A stretch of 64,000 nucleotides of DNA from Steromphala cineraria (taxonomy: Eukaryota > Mollusca > Gastropoda > Trochida > Trochidae). Both the position numbers and the translations under genes were made by a program. The notes under the pieces are model-generated. The model saw only the letters and a program-made list of their open reading frames with translations, was not told the DNA's origin and searched no databases. The stretch spans positions 16,686,093 to 16,750,092 of the forward strand of contig OU744727.1 in the NCBI GenBank assembly GCA_916613615.1. Reading direction: 5' to 3'. Below are positions 38,836 to 51,474 of this stretch, piece after piece; positions within the stretch are counted from its first letter, which is position 1, and the number at the start of each line of letters is the position of its first letter.

Positions 38836-39103
38836 AGCCAATATCCAGCTCAGAGAGCGCTGCTCAAAGGCGCTTTGGTTTTTCCTCGATCATTGGATAT
38901 CAGTCTTCAAGTCACTTCTTTTACCATCTCGACTCGGGGTAACATACAACACGTGCAGTCTCAACACACAGCGAGTTAATGTCACTCTTAATCCTTACGA
39001 GGTACCCATTTACAGCTGGATGGACTGGGACATATTGTCACGATATGCATTCAAAATTGTACATAAACAACAACTAAATGATGTCATATTTTTAAAAATA
39101 TAA
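38836..39103 (+). CDS. Uncharacterised exon-like open frame (copy B)
   Basis: Starts after TTGTACAG. It matches the frame at 33542 except for a 6-nt in-frame deletion (CSFELNT to CSLNT) and a few substitutions (N to K, MT to KS). Product unknown. The frame passes the empty MITE site and stops at 39103. Confidence 0.3.
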
Positions 39104-39534
39104 ATAGGTCAACTATATTCAAAACGATCTATAAAAGTAGTAAAGTCTATCTCTCAAAGGTGTAAGAATGTAGTACATTAATAGAATGTTCATTTTTCCC
39201 TTTAACGTCGTTTTCGTTATAGTTCAAATGTCAAATTTAAAATTCTAATAATAATTACATGAATAACAATAAAGACAACATGATAAGAAAATCAAATTTT
39301 AGTTTCTTAATCATAACTGAGATCTTAGAAACAAAACACTATTCACTATTTCAAAATGTGAAATGGGATACTGCAAACATGTGTATTTCAAAGATATAAG
39401 AAAATCTTAAATCTAATACATGTATGTGAAATATAATAAGACAGAGATTGTCATCTATGATATGGCAACAGCTTGCAAAACAAATCCATTGGTAAAGGGG
39501 TCAGTTTACTTACACTGACCAGCTCCAGACTGAC

Positions 39535-40422
39535 ATGATATCGAAGAAAACCCGTATGTATCTTTCTCTGGTGTTAGGCGTATGCCTTGTAATGTTAATA
39601 GTGCAGTATGACAGTGTCACGTATGATAATAATTACAAGAGAAAAACAACCCACTTCTCAGATTTCGGGATCGGATTATCAACAATTTCTGATGATACCT
39701 TGCCTTTGTGTCCAATATTCCTGCCTCACCTTAGTAAGTATTCAATCTTTGACATTTAGTGAATTAAGTTTATGCTCTTTTCTGTCCTTGTACAAAGTCC
39801 TCTGTGAGTTGTATTATCCCTCGACCTCGTCTCGGGTCGATAAAAGGGACCTCCATTCTTCAACGGGGCCAATATGTTATTTCAAAAGACGATGGATTAC
39901 ATTGACGTAATCGTTACAATCTTGACAAGCAGGTGTAAAGTATTTTGTGAAAGATATAATGATGTCAATTTAAGAAAAGTTAATATCAATACAGATATCT
40001 GCGTTCATATCTGAATACGTTTACCTAAAAGTAAAAACTTGTATTTTAGACAACAATTCAAAGAGGAACTCAACAGGAGACAAGGTCATGGGAACTCATG
40101 ATCAGGTAAGTTATTTCTGTTTCTACTTTTATCTCTAGTCCTTTCGCTTTTCAAAAAATTGTCAAACTAAATTATGTTAGTTTTTGTTTAAATGTGATGG
40201 AATGATTGATATCAAGGTTTTCCTGCGCAAATAACATTTTTGGCATAACGGTATTTTTCCAAGATATAAATGTGTTAATCGAATACTCACAAATATTTTA
40301 TTTGCAACAACCTGATTCGATACCACTTTGTATATTTTCAGATCTCAAATCCTAAAGAAATGATCAAGGTCTATATAGTAGACGCGAGACATCCTGTGAA
40401 TAATAAATTCGGTTTGTCATAA
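39535..40422 (+). pseudogene. Beta-1,4-galactosyltransferase N-terminal fragment (copy B)
   Basis: Exon 39535-39733 encodes the cytoplasmic tail, TM anchor and stem up to TLPLCPIFLPHL, with the LPxCP motif that precedes the catalytic domain in this family; the frame is intact, unlike copy A. Two possible following exons keep phase: 40051-40106 (NNNSKRNSTGDKVMG) and 40342-40422 (ISNPKEMIKVYIV, then TAA). They show no galactosyltransferase similarity. No catalytic exon was found between here and 46 kb, so any product would be a membrane-anchored stem of about 110 residues. It could be a 3'-truncated duplicate, or the two small exons could be chance. Confidence 0.5.
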
Positions 40423-40459
40423 TCATAAAGCATCTACCCCGGTATTATCAATCTGGGTC

Positions 40460-40550
40460 AGTCTAAGTAAACCTAGCCTCACTACTATCCGTTACACTGC
40501 TATACTGAAGCAGTGTAACGGATAATAGTGAGGCTAGGTTTACTTAGACT
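40460..40550. mobile_element. Foldback element, AGTCTAAGTAAACC family, short copy
   Basis: A 91-bp hairpin: arms of about 41 bp (AGTCTAAGTAAACCTAGCCT then CACTACTATCCGTTACACTGC) are almost perfectly complementary around a loop of 9 bases. Termini are identical to the 264-bp element at 27271. Confidence 0.9.
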
Positions 40551-43500
40551 GAATCTAGGTAACAAGATCCAAGGTTCAAAATACATCCTTGGCTTGACAC
40601 GTGTTTAAGTTCAAAACATTTAGACATGTCGACATGCCTTTTCACTGTCAATGTAAATACTTGTCCTCTCATTTCATGGCAAGTTTGTTACCATTACGAC
40701 TACACTGTAGCTCTCATTTGTGTCATGAAGTAAGTAGCAATTTTGACAATTCTAGCTACCACATGGCTTATTTGTTAAAATAATTAAAATGTGATGATTG
40801 CTTTAACTTTAAGTTTGAAAATTCATATAATATTCATATCATATGTTAACTTGTTTTTGAGTTCTTTATGACTGATTGCCTAAATTGGTTTATCCTAAAT
40901 GTCATCAGCCACCTTTCAATACATTGATGCATTCCTCTTAATATATATGAGGGTAGCGTAAAAGCTATACCGATATGCTATGCTGATGTAGCAAGATGTG
41001 AAAAGTTTTGCAGTACACTTTTATCATGATAAAAAATTTCGGCAATATGTTAGTTATCAAGGACAAATAATTAGGAGATAAACATACTGTGTTTGGAAAT
41101 CAGCGGCTTATAACGGAATTCTGCCCAGTCACAAAAGCATACGCAATATCCATGACAAAGAGTCATAAACATAAAGGTTGTAGTTAACGGTTACATAATT
41201 GTCAACCACAAGCTATAAAGTGCACTGTGTGAATTGAGCTCTATAACTATCCTTTAACTCTTGATAACTTTTTCATAAACATTACGTCTGAGCATACAAA
41301 ACTGTGACATTATATAGAAGTGGAAATAAAGAATTATGGTATATGTAGTTGTTTCTATTTTTATGAATAACAAGCAACAACCCTTTCAAAACTACACCTA
41401 GCATGGCATCACGATTTTAAGAATAAGAAGAATTGAGGACACCTACATGTATTGTGTGACGTATTGGCAGTATCTTTTCTTACGAGCTTCAGTATACATT
41501 TTTGTGTTCCTCACTATATAAAGATAGCAATAATTTGCAGGAACAACACGAACTGAAGGGATTAAGTTAAATCCGATCTATTGCAAGCATGGAACATTGA
41601 AAACAATGAAAACGTACATAAAGCGAAAATCTACTGGCGTACATTGCTGTTATTTAAGACATAAAATGGTCACATTGAATAACATGTTTAAAATCAAATC
41701 ATAGATTCATAGAAAAGAATACACATGGATTTTATATAATGTAAAGTATTATCTAAAATATTTCCTGTAACATATTTCATTTTTGCCTAAGTAAAATATG
41801 AGATGAGATCCGCAAAAATCAAAACAAAGTTCATTCAGCGTCAACAAATAACCTACTTTTATGCAAAACAATTGAAAACTGTATCCAAAACAAATTAATT
41901 TATCCGTATAAAAGATTTGAATGAATATAAAACACAGATACGACACAACTTCAATAGTAAGTATAAGACAAGATATTCATACACAAATACGTGGCATGTT
42001 CTCTGCCCATTAATTTATTAACTTGATTTAGAGCTAATTTCCATATTTTGTACCTCTCTGTAAGGGAGAGACTTACGTTGAACCTATCCGAGACTGTAAA
42101 CCAGAGGCCATTGGCTTTTAAGTCCGTTTTAAGGCCATCTATTAAATGAACCGTCCCATAAAAGTAACGCAACTACCTCGATGAATTCAAACGGGCCTAG
42201 CAATAAAATTTCATCTGCACTTCATAGCAATCAGCGTAGGACCAACCCCTGATTTCCTATTGAATATACCGCATATATTTATAGCTGACCCAGCCTTTTA
42301 TTTGTGGAGAATTATCCCAGTAAAACTTATCCTGCATCCAAATGTAATGAGGCGTTTTATGATGTCACACCGGTTAAGTTTGGCAGGTTCGGTCCGTCAT
42401 TCGAGGAGGAATCACTTTGTGGATCGGCGGTGTGAAGAGCTGCAATGTTGGTAAGGAGTTTGACACTTATTCGTTGTGGGTTTTGTAGGTTTGAGCAATA
42501 CATCCCATCCTTATCATTTTGAATCATTGTTTTACAATGAACAAGAAATGAGAGTCTATCATGTAACAAAGGATGTGTTCAAAGGAGCATTGTCAACAAA
42601 AAAATTGTAAGAAGTTGTAAATACGAGAAAGTTGTTTTGAAATTTGTAAAAATTATAATCAACTTGAAATTGAATTGTTTTAAGTCATAAAAGTTTCCCT
42701 GCGTGTGATGCTTAACCTAATCAATACAATGAAACTTGCAGTATACATGTAAATATTGATGAAATAGAAATAATACTGTTAACAGCCAGGTTACATGTCT
42801 GACAAAATCTTCGAAGTTGAGTACATTTACATAACTTTTGATGAATATTTATATACCATGTACTATACCATGCTATAATCCTTGCATGTGTTCAAAACGA
42901 AAACTTTCTTGTATATTCAGATGTTTTAGAGAACACCTTTTCATAATATAAGACGAGAAGTCGATTCGTGAAGTTTAACCGAACATGCTACTTTAGAACT
43001 GACACTTTTGTTTGAAGAAATTGTATTTGTTTGTTTGTTTGTTTGTTTGCTTGTTTTACTGTTGCACCACCTACTGATATAAGGAGTCAATGTACGTAAA
43101 TAAAACACTGAATAAGACTGTCATATATCCATGAAGAAAAATATTTGTCAGGAGATACAATTTATATAAAGTTATCATGTAAGAGCACTTGAGGATGGTG
43201 CCAAGTGCTCCAGACAATCAGCATATGTGCGTATTTACGCCACAAAAATTATGAAAAGCCCAATTAGTTAAGAACTGAGAAAACCGAAACGCCGACATTT
43301 TCGTTAAAAATTAGGAGAGTAAAAATATCTCGAGTACTGTACGCAACAATTTGTAGCAAACAACGCGTATTCGAACATAAAATTGTCACGAATGCATATT
43401 TGTGGAAATTAGTAATACAGACATTACATATCCTAACTAACCTTACTAAATATGTTAGTGCGATGAAAACATTCAAGTTTAACAGATACAAACATTATTG

Positions 43501-43779
43501 AATGTATTCTTTCAAACTGGCATTAGGAGAAACAATATTAATTACTTTTAACACGTTAAGAAGTATCACATTATCAGAATATGTTAATATGCAGCGGAAT
43601 ACCCAATCGTGTAAAATCATGAGTGTGCAATCTCATTCACAAATGAAATATCCAATTATAAGAAATCTGAGGAGTACAGTTTGAAATTACTCAAATGTAA
43701 CCAAAACAAGGAGTAAATACCAAATATGTCCAAACTAATCAGGAGCACTGTTGGTCCACATTCTGGGTTAAGAGTACTA
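40551..43779. other. Gene-free interval
   Basis: No exon with domain similarity recognised on either strand. The only repeat of note is a (TTTG)n microsatellite at about 43026-43054. Confidence 0.5.
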
Positions 43780-44310
43780 AACTAACGAGCAAAAGAAAGT
43801 ATAACACTCACTTGTTTTCCATTAATTCAATATTTTAAAGAAATAAGATGCATTTGATTATGGAAGCAGACAATAACACCTTTCGGCTGTAGTTTGAATG
43901 GCTTTATTGGTGACTGTTTTATATTTTCACTTAAATGTCATCATTTAAAGTAGACTAGGGTAAGAAATGAAATTTACACCAACATGACCCCTACCATGTT
44001 CAAAATGTTGTAAATGTGTGCATGACGATGAACATTTATTGATTTTCACACAGAGTATGTGTTATATGTCGATGAAAAGTTGTGTATTGTCAAAATAAAT
44101 TTAGGGAAATTTTAATATTGAATTTTTAAATTTTTTTTTTAAATTTAAAAAACCGCGTAGAGGTATTATTTTATTTATTTAATGTTTTGGACTAATTTTC
44201 CAAACAAGTCATTTTTGGAAAACGACGTCAAAAACTCGAGATATCTGACTTTGAAAATTTTACATATGATAAATACAACTGAGTGTTATACTTTCTTTTG
44301 CTCGTGAGTT
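43780..44310. mobile_element. TA-target MITE with CGAGCAAAAGAAAG termini
   Basis: The left end AACTAACGAGCAAAAGAAAG continues to TATAACACTC and is matched by the inverted right end GAGTGTTATACTTTCTTTTG then CTCGTGAGTT; TA flanks both sides. It is 531 bp and non-coding. Its ends share an ACTCA-GCAAAAGAAA-ATA pattern with the element at 33801, suggesting one family. Confidence 0.8.
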
Positions 44311-46628
44311 TATATCTTATATGTCTTGCATTACTAGTGGGTTTACGTAAAATATTATGATTGAAACTAGAATCGACACGTCCCTTTGTTGTCTAAATAT
44401 TATGCAAAACTCTGCAGATATGTTACTTTATTGCTCCGTGTGTCCTCATTCCCAGCGTTAAAACTGCATATTACATAAACCTGAATATAAAATACCTACA
44501 TCAGACAAACCGCTATAAAAACTAAAGATGAAAATAAGTAACTCGCTTATAGCCAAGGATATCAATACAGACATTTTCAGTAAGCATCAAAACACACGAA
44601 ATTTAATTCAAATGTATCTGTAAGATGGAATTAGTGTTTCATCAACTCAGATCTAGGTTGTTATTGACCTCTTATGAATAGTATACGTCTCATCTGGCCA
44701 AAACTTCTGGTTTACTCTGCATACACAAACAAACTCACACAAATGACATATCCTCACGCTATATATATTTTAAACATATGTTTAAGATAGTCTCTGTCTG
44801 AACAACTTCATCTTCGTTGTTAGTGTCAGCTTTTAGATCTATTCTAAGGAAAGTTTGTACAATACATATGTTTTCGTATTCTCGTGACATTGCATCAATC
44901 AATTTCTATAATATCATGATAGTTATAACTATAAGCTAGGCCTATAAACACCGACCTATTTGAAGTAAGCGATGGAAGCAACTCGACAACACTTTTAGCG
45001 ACATATTTAAGATTTTAATTGATACAATGGTTTAAAGTGTGATGATAATATCACTTATAACTTGCCCTGAATCACTTTTTGGTATATTAGTAAATATTTC
45101 TTTTACATTTATTTTCTTTCATGATAACCACATTCAGACGTTAGACATAAGGCCAACACTTTTTTTCCGGCATTTTTCATAACATATGCTTGACATCCAT
45201 CGCTAATGTCCTAGGAATGAAAGTATTTATGTCAAGTCATCGAAAGTGCCATTATTCAAAACTCATGAGAGAACCTAATGTTATTCCAGTCATAAACCGA
45301 GCATCTTTGTGAATTTCAAATTTATCGCTTTTCATCTGAATATAGGCTTAATATCAAAGCCCTTTGTATCAGTATGAGATCTTAAAGCGTTTATATTATT
45401 CATATATGAAGATTCGCACTATTCCTTTCATTTATATGTATTACAAACCTACTGAAGGAATTTTTGCCCATTTTCATGGTAAATAAACACTTAGATAAAG
45501 TTTTCAACAAGACAGGTGATTTTCGCATTGACGATACAGCGGTTGACGTTTTTAGTCTTAAAATCCTCTTTAAAAGTTGAATCCTGCTCACATCATAGTC
45601 CATTCGGATTCATGCAACATATCGGCTTTTCATTTTGATTCTCCAATCATAATTTCGTAAACAATCTTTAGTTATTTCTTCGGAGCCAAGAGTGCTATTT
45701 TCAGAAAAAATATCTCTCTGCTATATTTTGTTTGACCTCATATTAGCATAAAGGACATATTTAAGGGTCAGAAAATGATGTTTTTCAAGATGATCGTTCT
45801 TGCAATAATTTTTAAGAGAGCTGTTTCCATGGCAACCATCCAAAATCCCGAAAAGTCAATGTCAATCACTAAAACTGCCATATCTCCGTTTCTCTCCAGT
45901 TCTGAACATGGAATTAACTCTATGATTCAAATTGAAGAATTTTAGTTATTTTTTTTGGAAAATTATCTAGTGTACATTACTCAAAATATTATTAATGGCA
46001 GCAGTGTAGTCGACACAAAACAAACTCGAATAAGTGACTGCTGTCGGTTCCTTAAATTTTTACCTACTTGTTTATGTTTTTTTGTGACTAAATACTTGTT
46101 TTGAAAACAAATCATTTTAACCTAATTATTTACTTAATGTTACGAAATTTTATAATGAAATGTATGGATGTACCTACACAGCGTATTTATGTAAGACTGA
46201 TTATATAAATGGTTGTATGATTTAGGTATGTATAGTCACTGATATAAGCAACAATGCTTTAATCAATTCATGTTTGTTTGAGAGTATACAGCTGTAACGT
46301 TTTGGTTTGAACCCATCCTTCTTGGGTAATACAATAATGTTGTCTTATGTAGTGTAGATATGAACCCTCAATATATTGAACCAAAATATTGTCTGAAAGT
46401 ATTTTGCTTGAATGGTGATAATAACAATGATATTACATGGGAACTTATGCATTACAACAACTTTCATTCTGCAGCTGTATATGATGCAATTATGTAGGAA
46501 ACTTTTCTAGCACAGACTTTTCTTTAAAAATAACCATAAGTATTAAGTAATTGGTAATGATTACGCCTTGAGCTGTTATTTCATATTTCATAAGGTGACT
46601 AAGAGAGAGCTTTATTTCCTGATTCCAG
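44311..46628. other. No exon recognised; likely upstream region or intron of the cystine-knot gene
   Basis: The start codon of the next gene must lie upstream of 46629. One possible donor is ATG followed by GTGATA near 46410, which would supply a lone Met in phase 0, but this is weak. Otherwise nothing noteworthy. Confidence 0.4.
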
Positions 46629-49600
46629 AAGTACCTGTTCCTGCTGCTAACCCTTGTTGGACTGTCAGTATGCAGTGTTCTAGCAGTGGCAGTGGTTGAT
46701 AACATCCCTAGTCACACAGCTATAGGGGGCAATGGGGAGTTCATCAGGGACCCTATAGCAGATAGTGGAATCGAGCATGTCATTGCCGCCGGATCCAATG
46801 CAGTCCCCAATGTTGTTCCGGGCTTTAACAGTAACGCTGTTCATGATGTTGTTGGAAGGCCAAGAATAAATGGCGCCGTGCATGACGTTGTTCGTGATGT
46901 TGTACCCGGATCCCGTGCTTTTGTTCGCGATCTTGTTCCAGCCTCACGTCATGTTGTTCATGATGTTGTTCCTGCTGCGAATCACGTAGTTCGTGACGTT
47001 GTTCCAGGATCACGTTCCGTTGTTCATGATGTAGTTCCAGCGTCTCGCCGTGTTGTTCATGATGTTGTTCCTGGACCAAGAGCCGTTGTTCATGATATTC
47101 CCCGTTCCGCCGGTGTTGTTCATGATGTGGTCCCTGCTTCCAGAGGTAGCTTTGTACGCGCACCAGCACAGAGAGTTGTCCATGCTGTTCGCCCTGTTGG
47201 CCACGTCCTGCCCAGTCGTCCTCCTTTCCCTACTGGAACCTCCTTCTTCAAGCCAGACAACGGAATCGGGACCTCCCTTGTTGCCCCTTCTGCCCGTTAT
47301 GTCGACCCAGCCTATCTCAAGTGTGGTCTCAAGCCGGAACCCTTCATTGCTTACCAGTTGTCTCGATTCTCCTACAACTACCCTAGGTTTGTAACTCATT
47401 GTGTTAAAATTACTGTGGACATAAGACGTTCAAAACGTTGTGTATATGATGTTAATTTTGTATAGAGCTCTATTCTGGAGTTTGGATAGTGTGCTTTATA
47501 TATCTTACTGGTCGTTTCTCGGTTATTCCTTGTCTCCTCAATCTTTCTGAAGAAGGGCCATGGAGGCCAACAAGCATCGTAAGAACTCGTTATCAACAAA
47601 ACTTATCTTGTGTTTATCTTCTGAATATCATTGGGCAATTGCATCAGACATAACCATTATATATACAACTTTACTGAATTCATGTCCATATAACGAAAAA
47701 AAAACTGATAGAAATCCAACTATATGCTATATGCAGGTATGAGATCCAGAAGGAGTTCGAGCAGCGCCAAGACATCAGACCAGCAGTTCTCGCCCTGGCT
47801 ACCAGCGGGAGGTTCAGTAGACGGTACACCTACACCCCCAGGAACAACGTCTATACTCACAGGTATAGTCTTTTTGATAAGTCAATTCGAATTAAGCTAT
47901 ATCATGTGGTTTTCTAAGGGGCAAACTTTACATTCAAAAGGAATCACTTTTAAGCTCGATGACATATACTGTGCACAAAAAGTACAATTCGTGCAAGTCC
48001 TAACGACTGGTTAATTCAAGCCATGTGCATTTCAACAATTCCATTGGGCCATCTCTTACGCCTTGCTCATGAACTTAATACCCGTAACAGGTAACTCCTA
48101 CTTTCTTTGCTTCCTTTCGCCAATTAGGGAATTGTTCTTAACTTTTATAAAGAATTCTGGTGTCAGCTAAATCTGTCACGGAATACGGTGCGTCGATTTC
48201 CGGGGAAGATGTAATGACTTTCACTTCTCATTTTTTTTAGCTTGCAATCAGACAGGGATTAAAATAGCTAGACTAAGTCTTATATATCGGAATTAAGTGT
48301 TTTTAATAAATCCGTATATCTAAAGTACCACATCAACAGGGAGCATCACATTTCCATACTCTATCAAAACTTTTTAGGATATCAGCTTACCTTACCCAAG
48401 GAGTACGAAATATAGTCGATATTTAATTAGTATATTTCATTATTGACTACAGTATACAAGATAATAGCAAGGTAGAGAACTTTAACTGAATGCCACGTTG
48501 ACCAACAGAAACAAGCGTGAGGCTGGGCGTATCGGCGGCTGTGTAGGCGAGGCCCTAACCCTGAGAAGTTTCTACGCCTACAACAACTACTGTTGGCTGG
48601 TGGCCCCAGTGTACCAGGACGTTCCCTTCTACAACTGCTAGTAAGTAGTGCTTGTTTAATGTCCGAGTTTAATGTCCATTCCTTAAAAAAGGGGGCGAGG
48701 CCTCTCAGGACCGAGGCTCACTACGGCCGAGGCTTCATTTTTTTCAAGGAGTGGAGAGTTACTCGGGCATAACCCTTCTTAAATGACACTCAACTAATTT
48801 CATATTCCAAAACTTACCTTAAAAAATATTTACAAATACGAAATATAAGTGAAAATCGTACATGCAATGCCCCATTTGTGAAAAGTAATGAAGCGAGAGA
48901 ACAATTGACTGAAGTCATAAATGTGATATAATTGAAGGTCGTCAAGTCGGGGTCTGTAAGGGCGGAAATATCTAGGAGCTACAAATACACTTACAACAAT
49001 TGAAATTTACGTCGTCCTTTTCTGTAGGTGCAGATGTAACTAAGTAATGACTGTTTAATGGGCAATACAATTAATGATTTTAATTTTGATGTTTACATTG
49101 TCCAAAGAAATTTGACTTCACGATCCAGAATTATGCCAGAAGCATTGCGAAAACGAAACCAGATGTTGAAATTTCTCTACATACATTACATTACAAATAT
49201 TTATATGTAGTTTTTCATTTTACTTAGCCTTTTCAGTTTTCGGTCAAAGTCATAATTACCCGGTAGTGTTCGTAAGCACTGACTTAATGTAAGTTTGCAG
49301 ACATTTTCTCAGAGAGTCTATATAGAAATTTAAATGAATCAATAATCACATTTTCAAAATGATGACCCAATCTGTCTAATTTACCATGCAATTCTGAACC
49401 AGTGACCATAAGATCCAAAATATTGTTTATTTTACGAATTCCAGGCGAAATCAAAATCACATGATATTTGTCCAAATAAACTCCAGCAAGTGAACAAACT
49501 TATAAACATATACATTTCTGTGTAGGATAATTCAAGAGTAAAACTCAATTTCCTAAGATATGCTGGTCTGCAATACAAGGAACATTGTTTCTAGAGATTG

Positions 49601-51108
49601 AAAGCTATGACAGCACTCTAAGTTTAATAGAAATAATGCTTATGTTTTAAAAAGGAATTTTTAGTATTTCATTTAAGTTAAACTAGGCCTTTGTCGTTGT
49701 AGCTCTTTGGGTATTAAATCATATTTTATACTCGGTTTGATTAAGATGTTTAACGATAACATTTTGTATATACCTGATTGGCTTAAATTCAGACTACTAC
49801 TGCCTTTACTTTGGATAAGTAATAATTTGAAATCTTACCTATACCGTAACTTTAGTTAGTGTGCATGCATGGGCAATGTACAGATGTAGAGGATAAATAC
49901 GTTATGTACACAAAATAAGGTACTTTTTCTGACAGCTGACTTCAACGTTTGCCAGTTTTTAGAAAATGACAAGTTAAAATTTCTTGATATAAATACAATC
50001 TTGTACAATCTAAATAAATTTAGATCAACAGGTTTTATATTTAGTCATACTCAGCAGCACATCTTTTGAAATGGATGATGTTCGGAGCTCTGTCATTCGG
50101 AGCGGAGCAGAGCGACCATTTCGATGAACAATCCGATTGCTTGGGTGTATTAATAGATTATATTTTTCCATTTTAAAATGATTAGCGTATTTGCTAGTTG
50201 TCAATGACAAATGATGATTGCACATCGCACAGATACTAACGTGGCGAATAATAATCATAAAGTTAGAGCATGATAAATATCAATATTTACGAAAATCCTC
50301 ATGCAAGGGGAGGTAACTCCGTTTTTATCAAACTCGTTTGTACTTATTTCTTTCGTTTCCATCCAAATAATTTTAAAAATAGTGATTTTTTGTCAAGCAT
50401 AAATCTAAAAATGTTGCATACAACCAAAATAAAGCCAACCTACTGATATTTTTATTATCAGTATAAAAAACTAGATATATTTTCACAATGCACGCTGTTA
50501 TTGAGAACAGGCCATTAGCTATAATATATTTCTTCGGTTCACAGATTGAATGAGCGACTATGAACTGTTTGTGACGTCGAATTTGATTGATCAAATCGCG
50601 AATTCGTTATTTGCATACGAAAGGTCACCGGGACGACCTCTCACACTGGTCAATATAAGATCAACAGTATGACCAAATATTAAACCTGTTGATCTAAATT
50701 ATTTAGATTGAATCTTGTAAGATGTGTTCGCAATTGAAGCATTTTATGACCGCTTCAGAAATATTAATTTAGTCATCTGAGTTTGAAGGACATAAACAAT
50801 AATCTTATGGTATTTTTCATAAATTGTCCGTAATACGGATGAATTACCATCCTTTAATCCGCAACCGTTAACCCATTAAACCAAAGACTTTATTATTTCC
50901 TTAAATTAAAAAAAAATCTGTTCTTACTTCCAGCCAAGGGTGCAACTACAAGGGAGGCTACGGTTCAGTGAGCCGATGTGAAGCCTCCTACATGCATAGG
51001 AAGGTGCTGGCCTACTGCTCCGGGCTCCCCTACGGCAAGAGGATCGGCTACGTCAACCTGCCCGTCCCTACCGCATGTTCCTGCAAAACCTACAACTGCT
51101 CTTCTTGA
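46629..51108 (+). CDS. Secreted cystine-knot proprotein, Spaetzle/neurotrophin-like
   Basis: Exons 46629-47386, 47737-47862, 48509-48640 and 50934-51108, all GT-AG and phase-consistent. Exon 1 opens after ATTCCAG with KYLFLLLTLVGLSVCSVLAV, a signal peptide lacking only its Met, which must come from an unseen upstream exon. Then follows a prodomain with about ten copies of a ~10-residue unit (VVHDVVPGSR type), and a Pro-rich linker. Exons 2-3 give an R-N-K-R furin-type site split by an intron, directly before the C-terminal domain of about 97 residues. That domain has nine Cys, including YNCYQGCNY, SRCEASYMHRKVLAYCSG and LPVPTACSC. Signal peptide, prodomain, RxKR site and a domain ending L-P-x(4)-CxC is the layout of Spaetzle and neurotrophin ligands, which bind Toll or Trk-type receptors; the Cys spacing looks closer to Spaetzle. 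The family call is inference; a secreted cleaved cystine-rich protein is well supported. Confidence 0.75.
46834..47140 (+). repeat. ~30-bp coding repeat in the prodomain
   Basis: Units built on GTTGTTCATGATGTTGTTCC encode HDVVP or RDVVP followed by variable residues. The multiple-of-three period also holds antisense frames open; those are not genes. Confidence 0.85.
49995..50722. mobile_element. Foldback/MITE-like element in intron 3
   Basis: The left arm (50001-50050) includes TTTAGATCAACAGGTTTTAT and AGTCATACT. The right arm (50668-50722) includes AGTATGACCAAATATTAAAC and CTGTTGATCTAAA. Arms are about 50 bp and element length about 730 bp. It lies in the last intron of the cystine-knot gene. 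Confidence 0.65.
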
Positions 51109-51474
51109 AGAATCTCCTCAAACCTACAGAGTTTATATTTTTCCAAATTTGTATCGGTGATAAAGGATAAATGCCTCCTCTTTTCTTGGACGCGTATTTG
51201 TTGTTAATATTGTTGTTGACAGAAATTTAAAAATGAAGGATAAAATAGTCAAGATGAAATAGATTTATTGTTTTTGAGAACATTGGTCAAATTGAAAAAT
51301 GTTAAAGGCATAACATGCACACACATGCAAACTGAATGGCAATAAAAGAGAATTTGATAATAAAAAAATAAACATGAAACAAAACTTTGTCTATAAAAGA
51401 ATTAACAAATGGAAATGTATTGAAATGGTACATATGTGTATTACCTAATGCTATACAACAAGAATACATAAAAA
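51109..51474 (+). other. 3' flank of the cystine-knot gene
   Basis: AT-rich sequence. AATAAA at 51341-51346, about 235 bp after the stop, is a possible poly(A) signal. The inverted repeat element begins right after. Confidence 0.4.

Larger units (their letters stand above)
37908..39790 (+). repeat. Segmental duplication, copy B
   Basis: Counterpart of 32622-34900. It holds the internal MITE (38262-38625), the exon-like frame at 38836 and the intact first exon at 39535. It lacks the 576-bp mariner-like MITE of copy A and diverges from A shortly after the exon 1 donor, so the catalytic exons are not part of the duplicated block. Confidence 0.9.

Noticed and set aside
46825..47399. Antisense frames of 114 and 129 codons over the prodomain
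   Set aside because: The 30-bp coding repeat keeps all frames open. They have no splice or domain support, and the sense frame has a signal peptide and linked exons.
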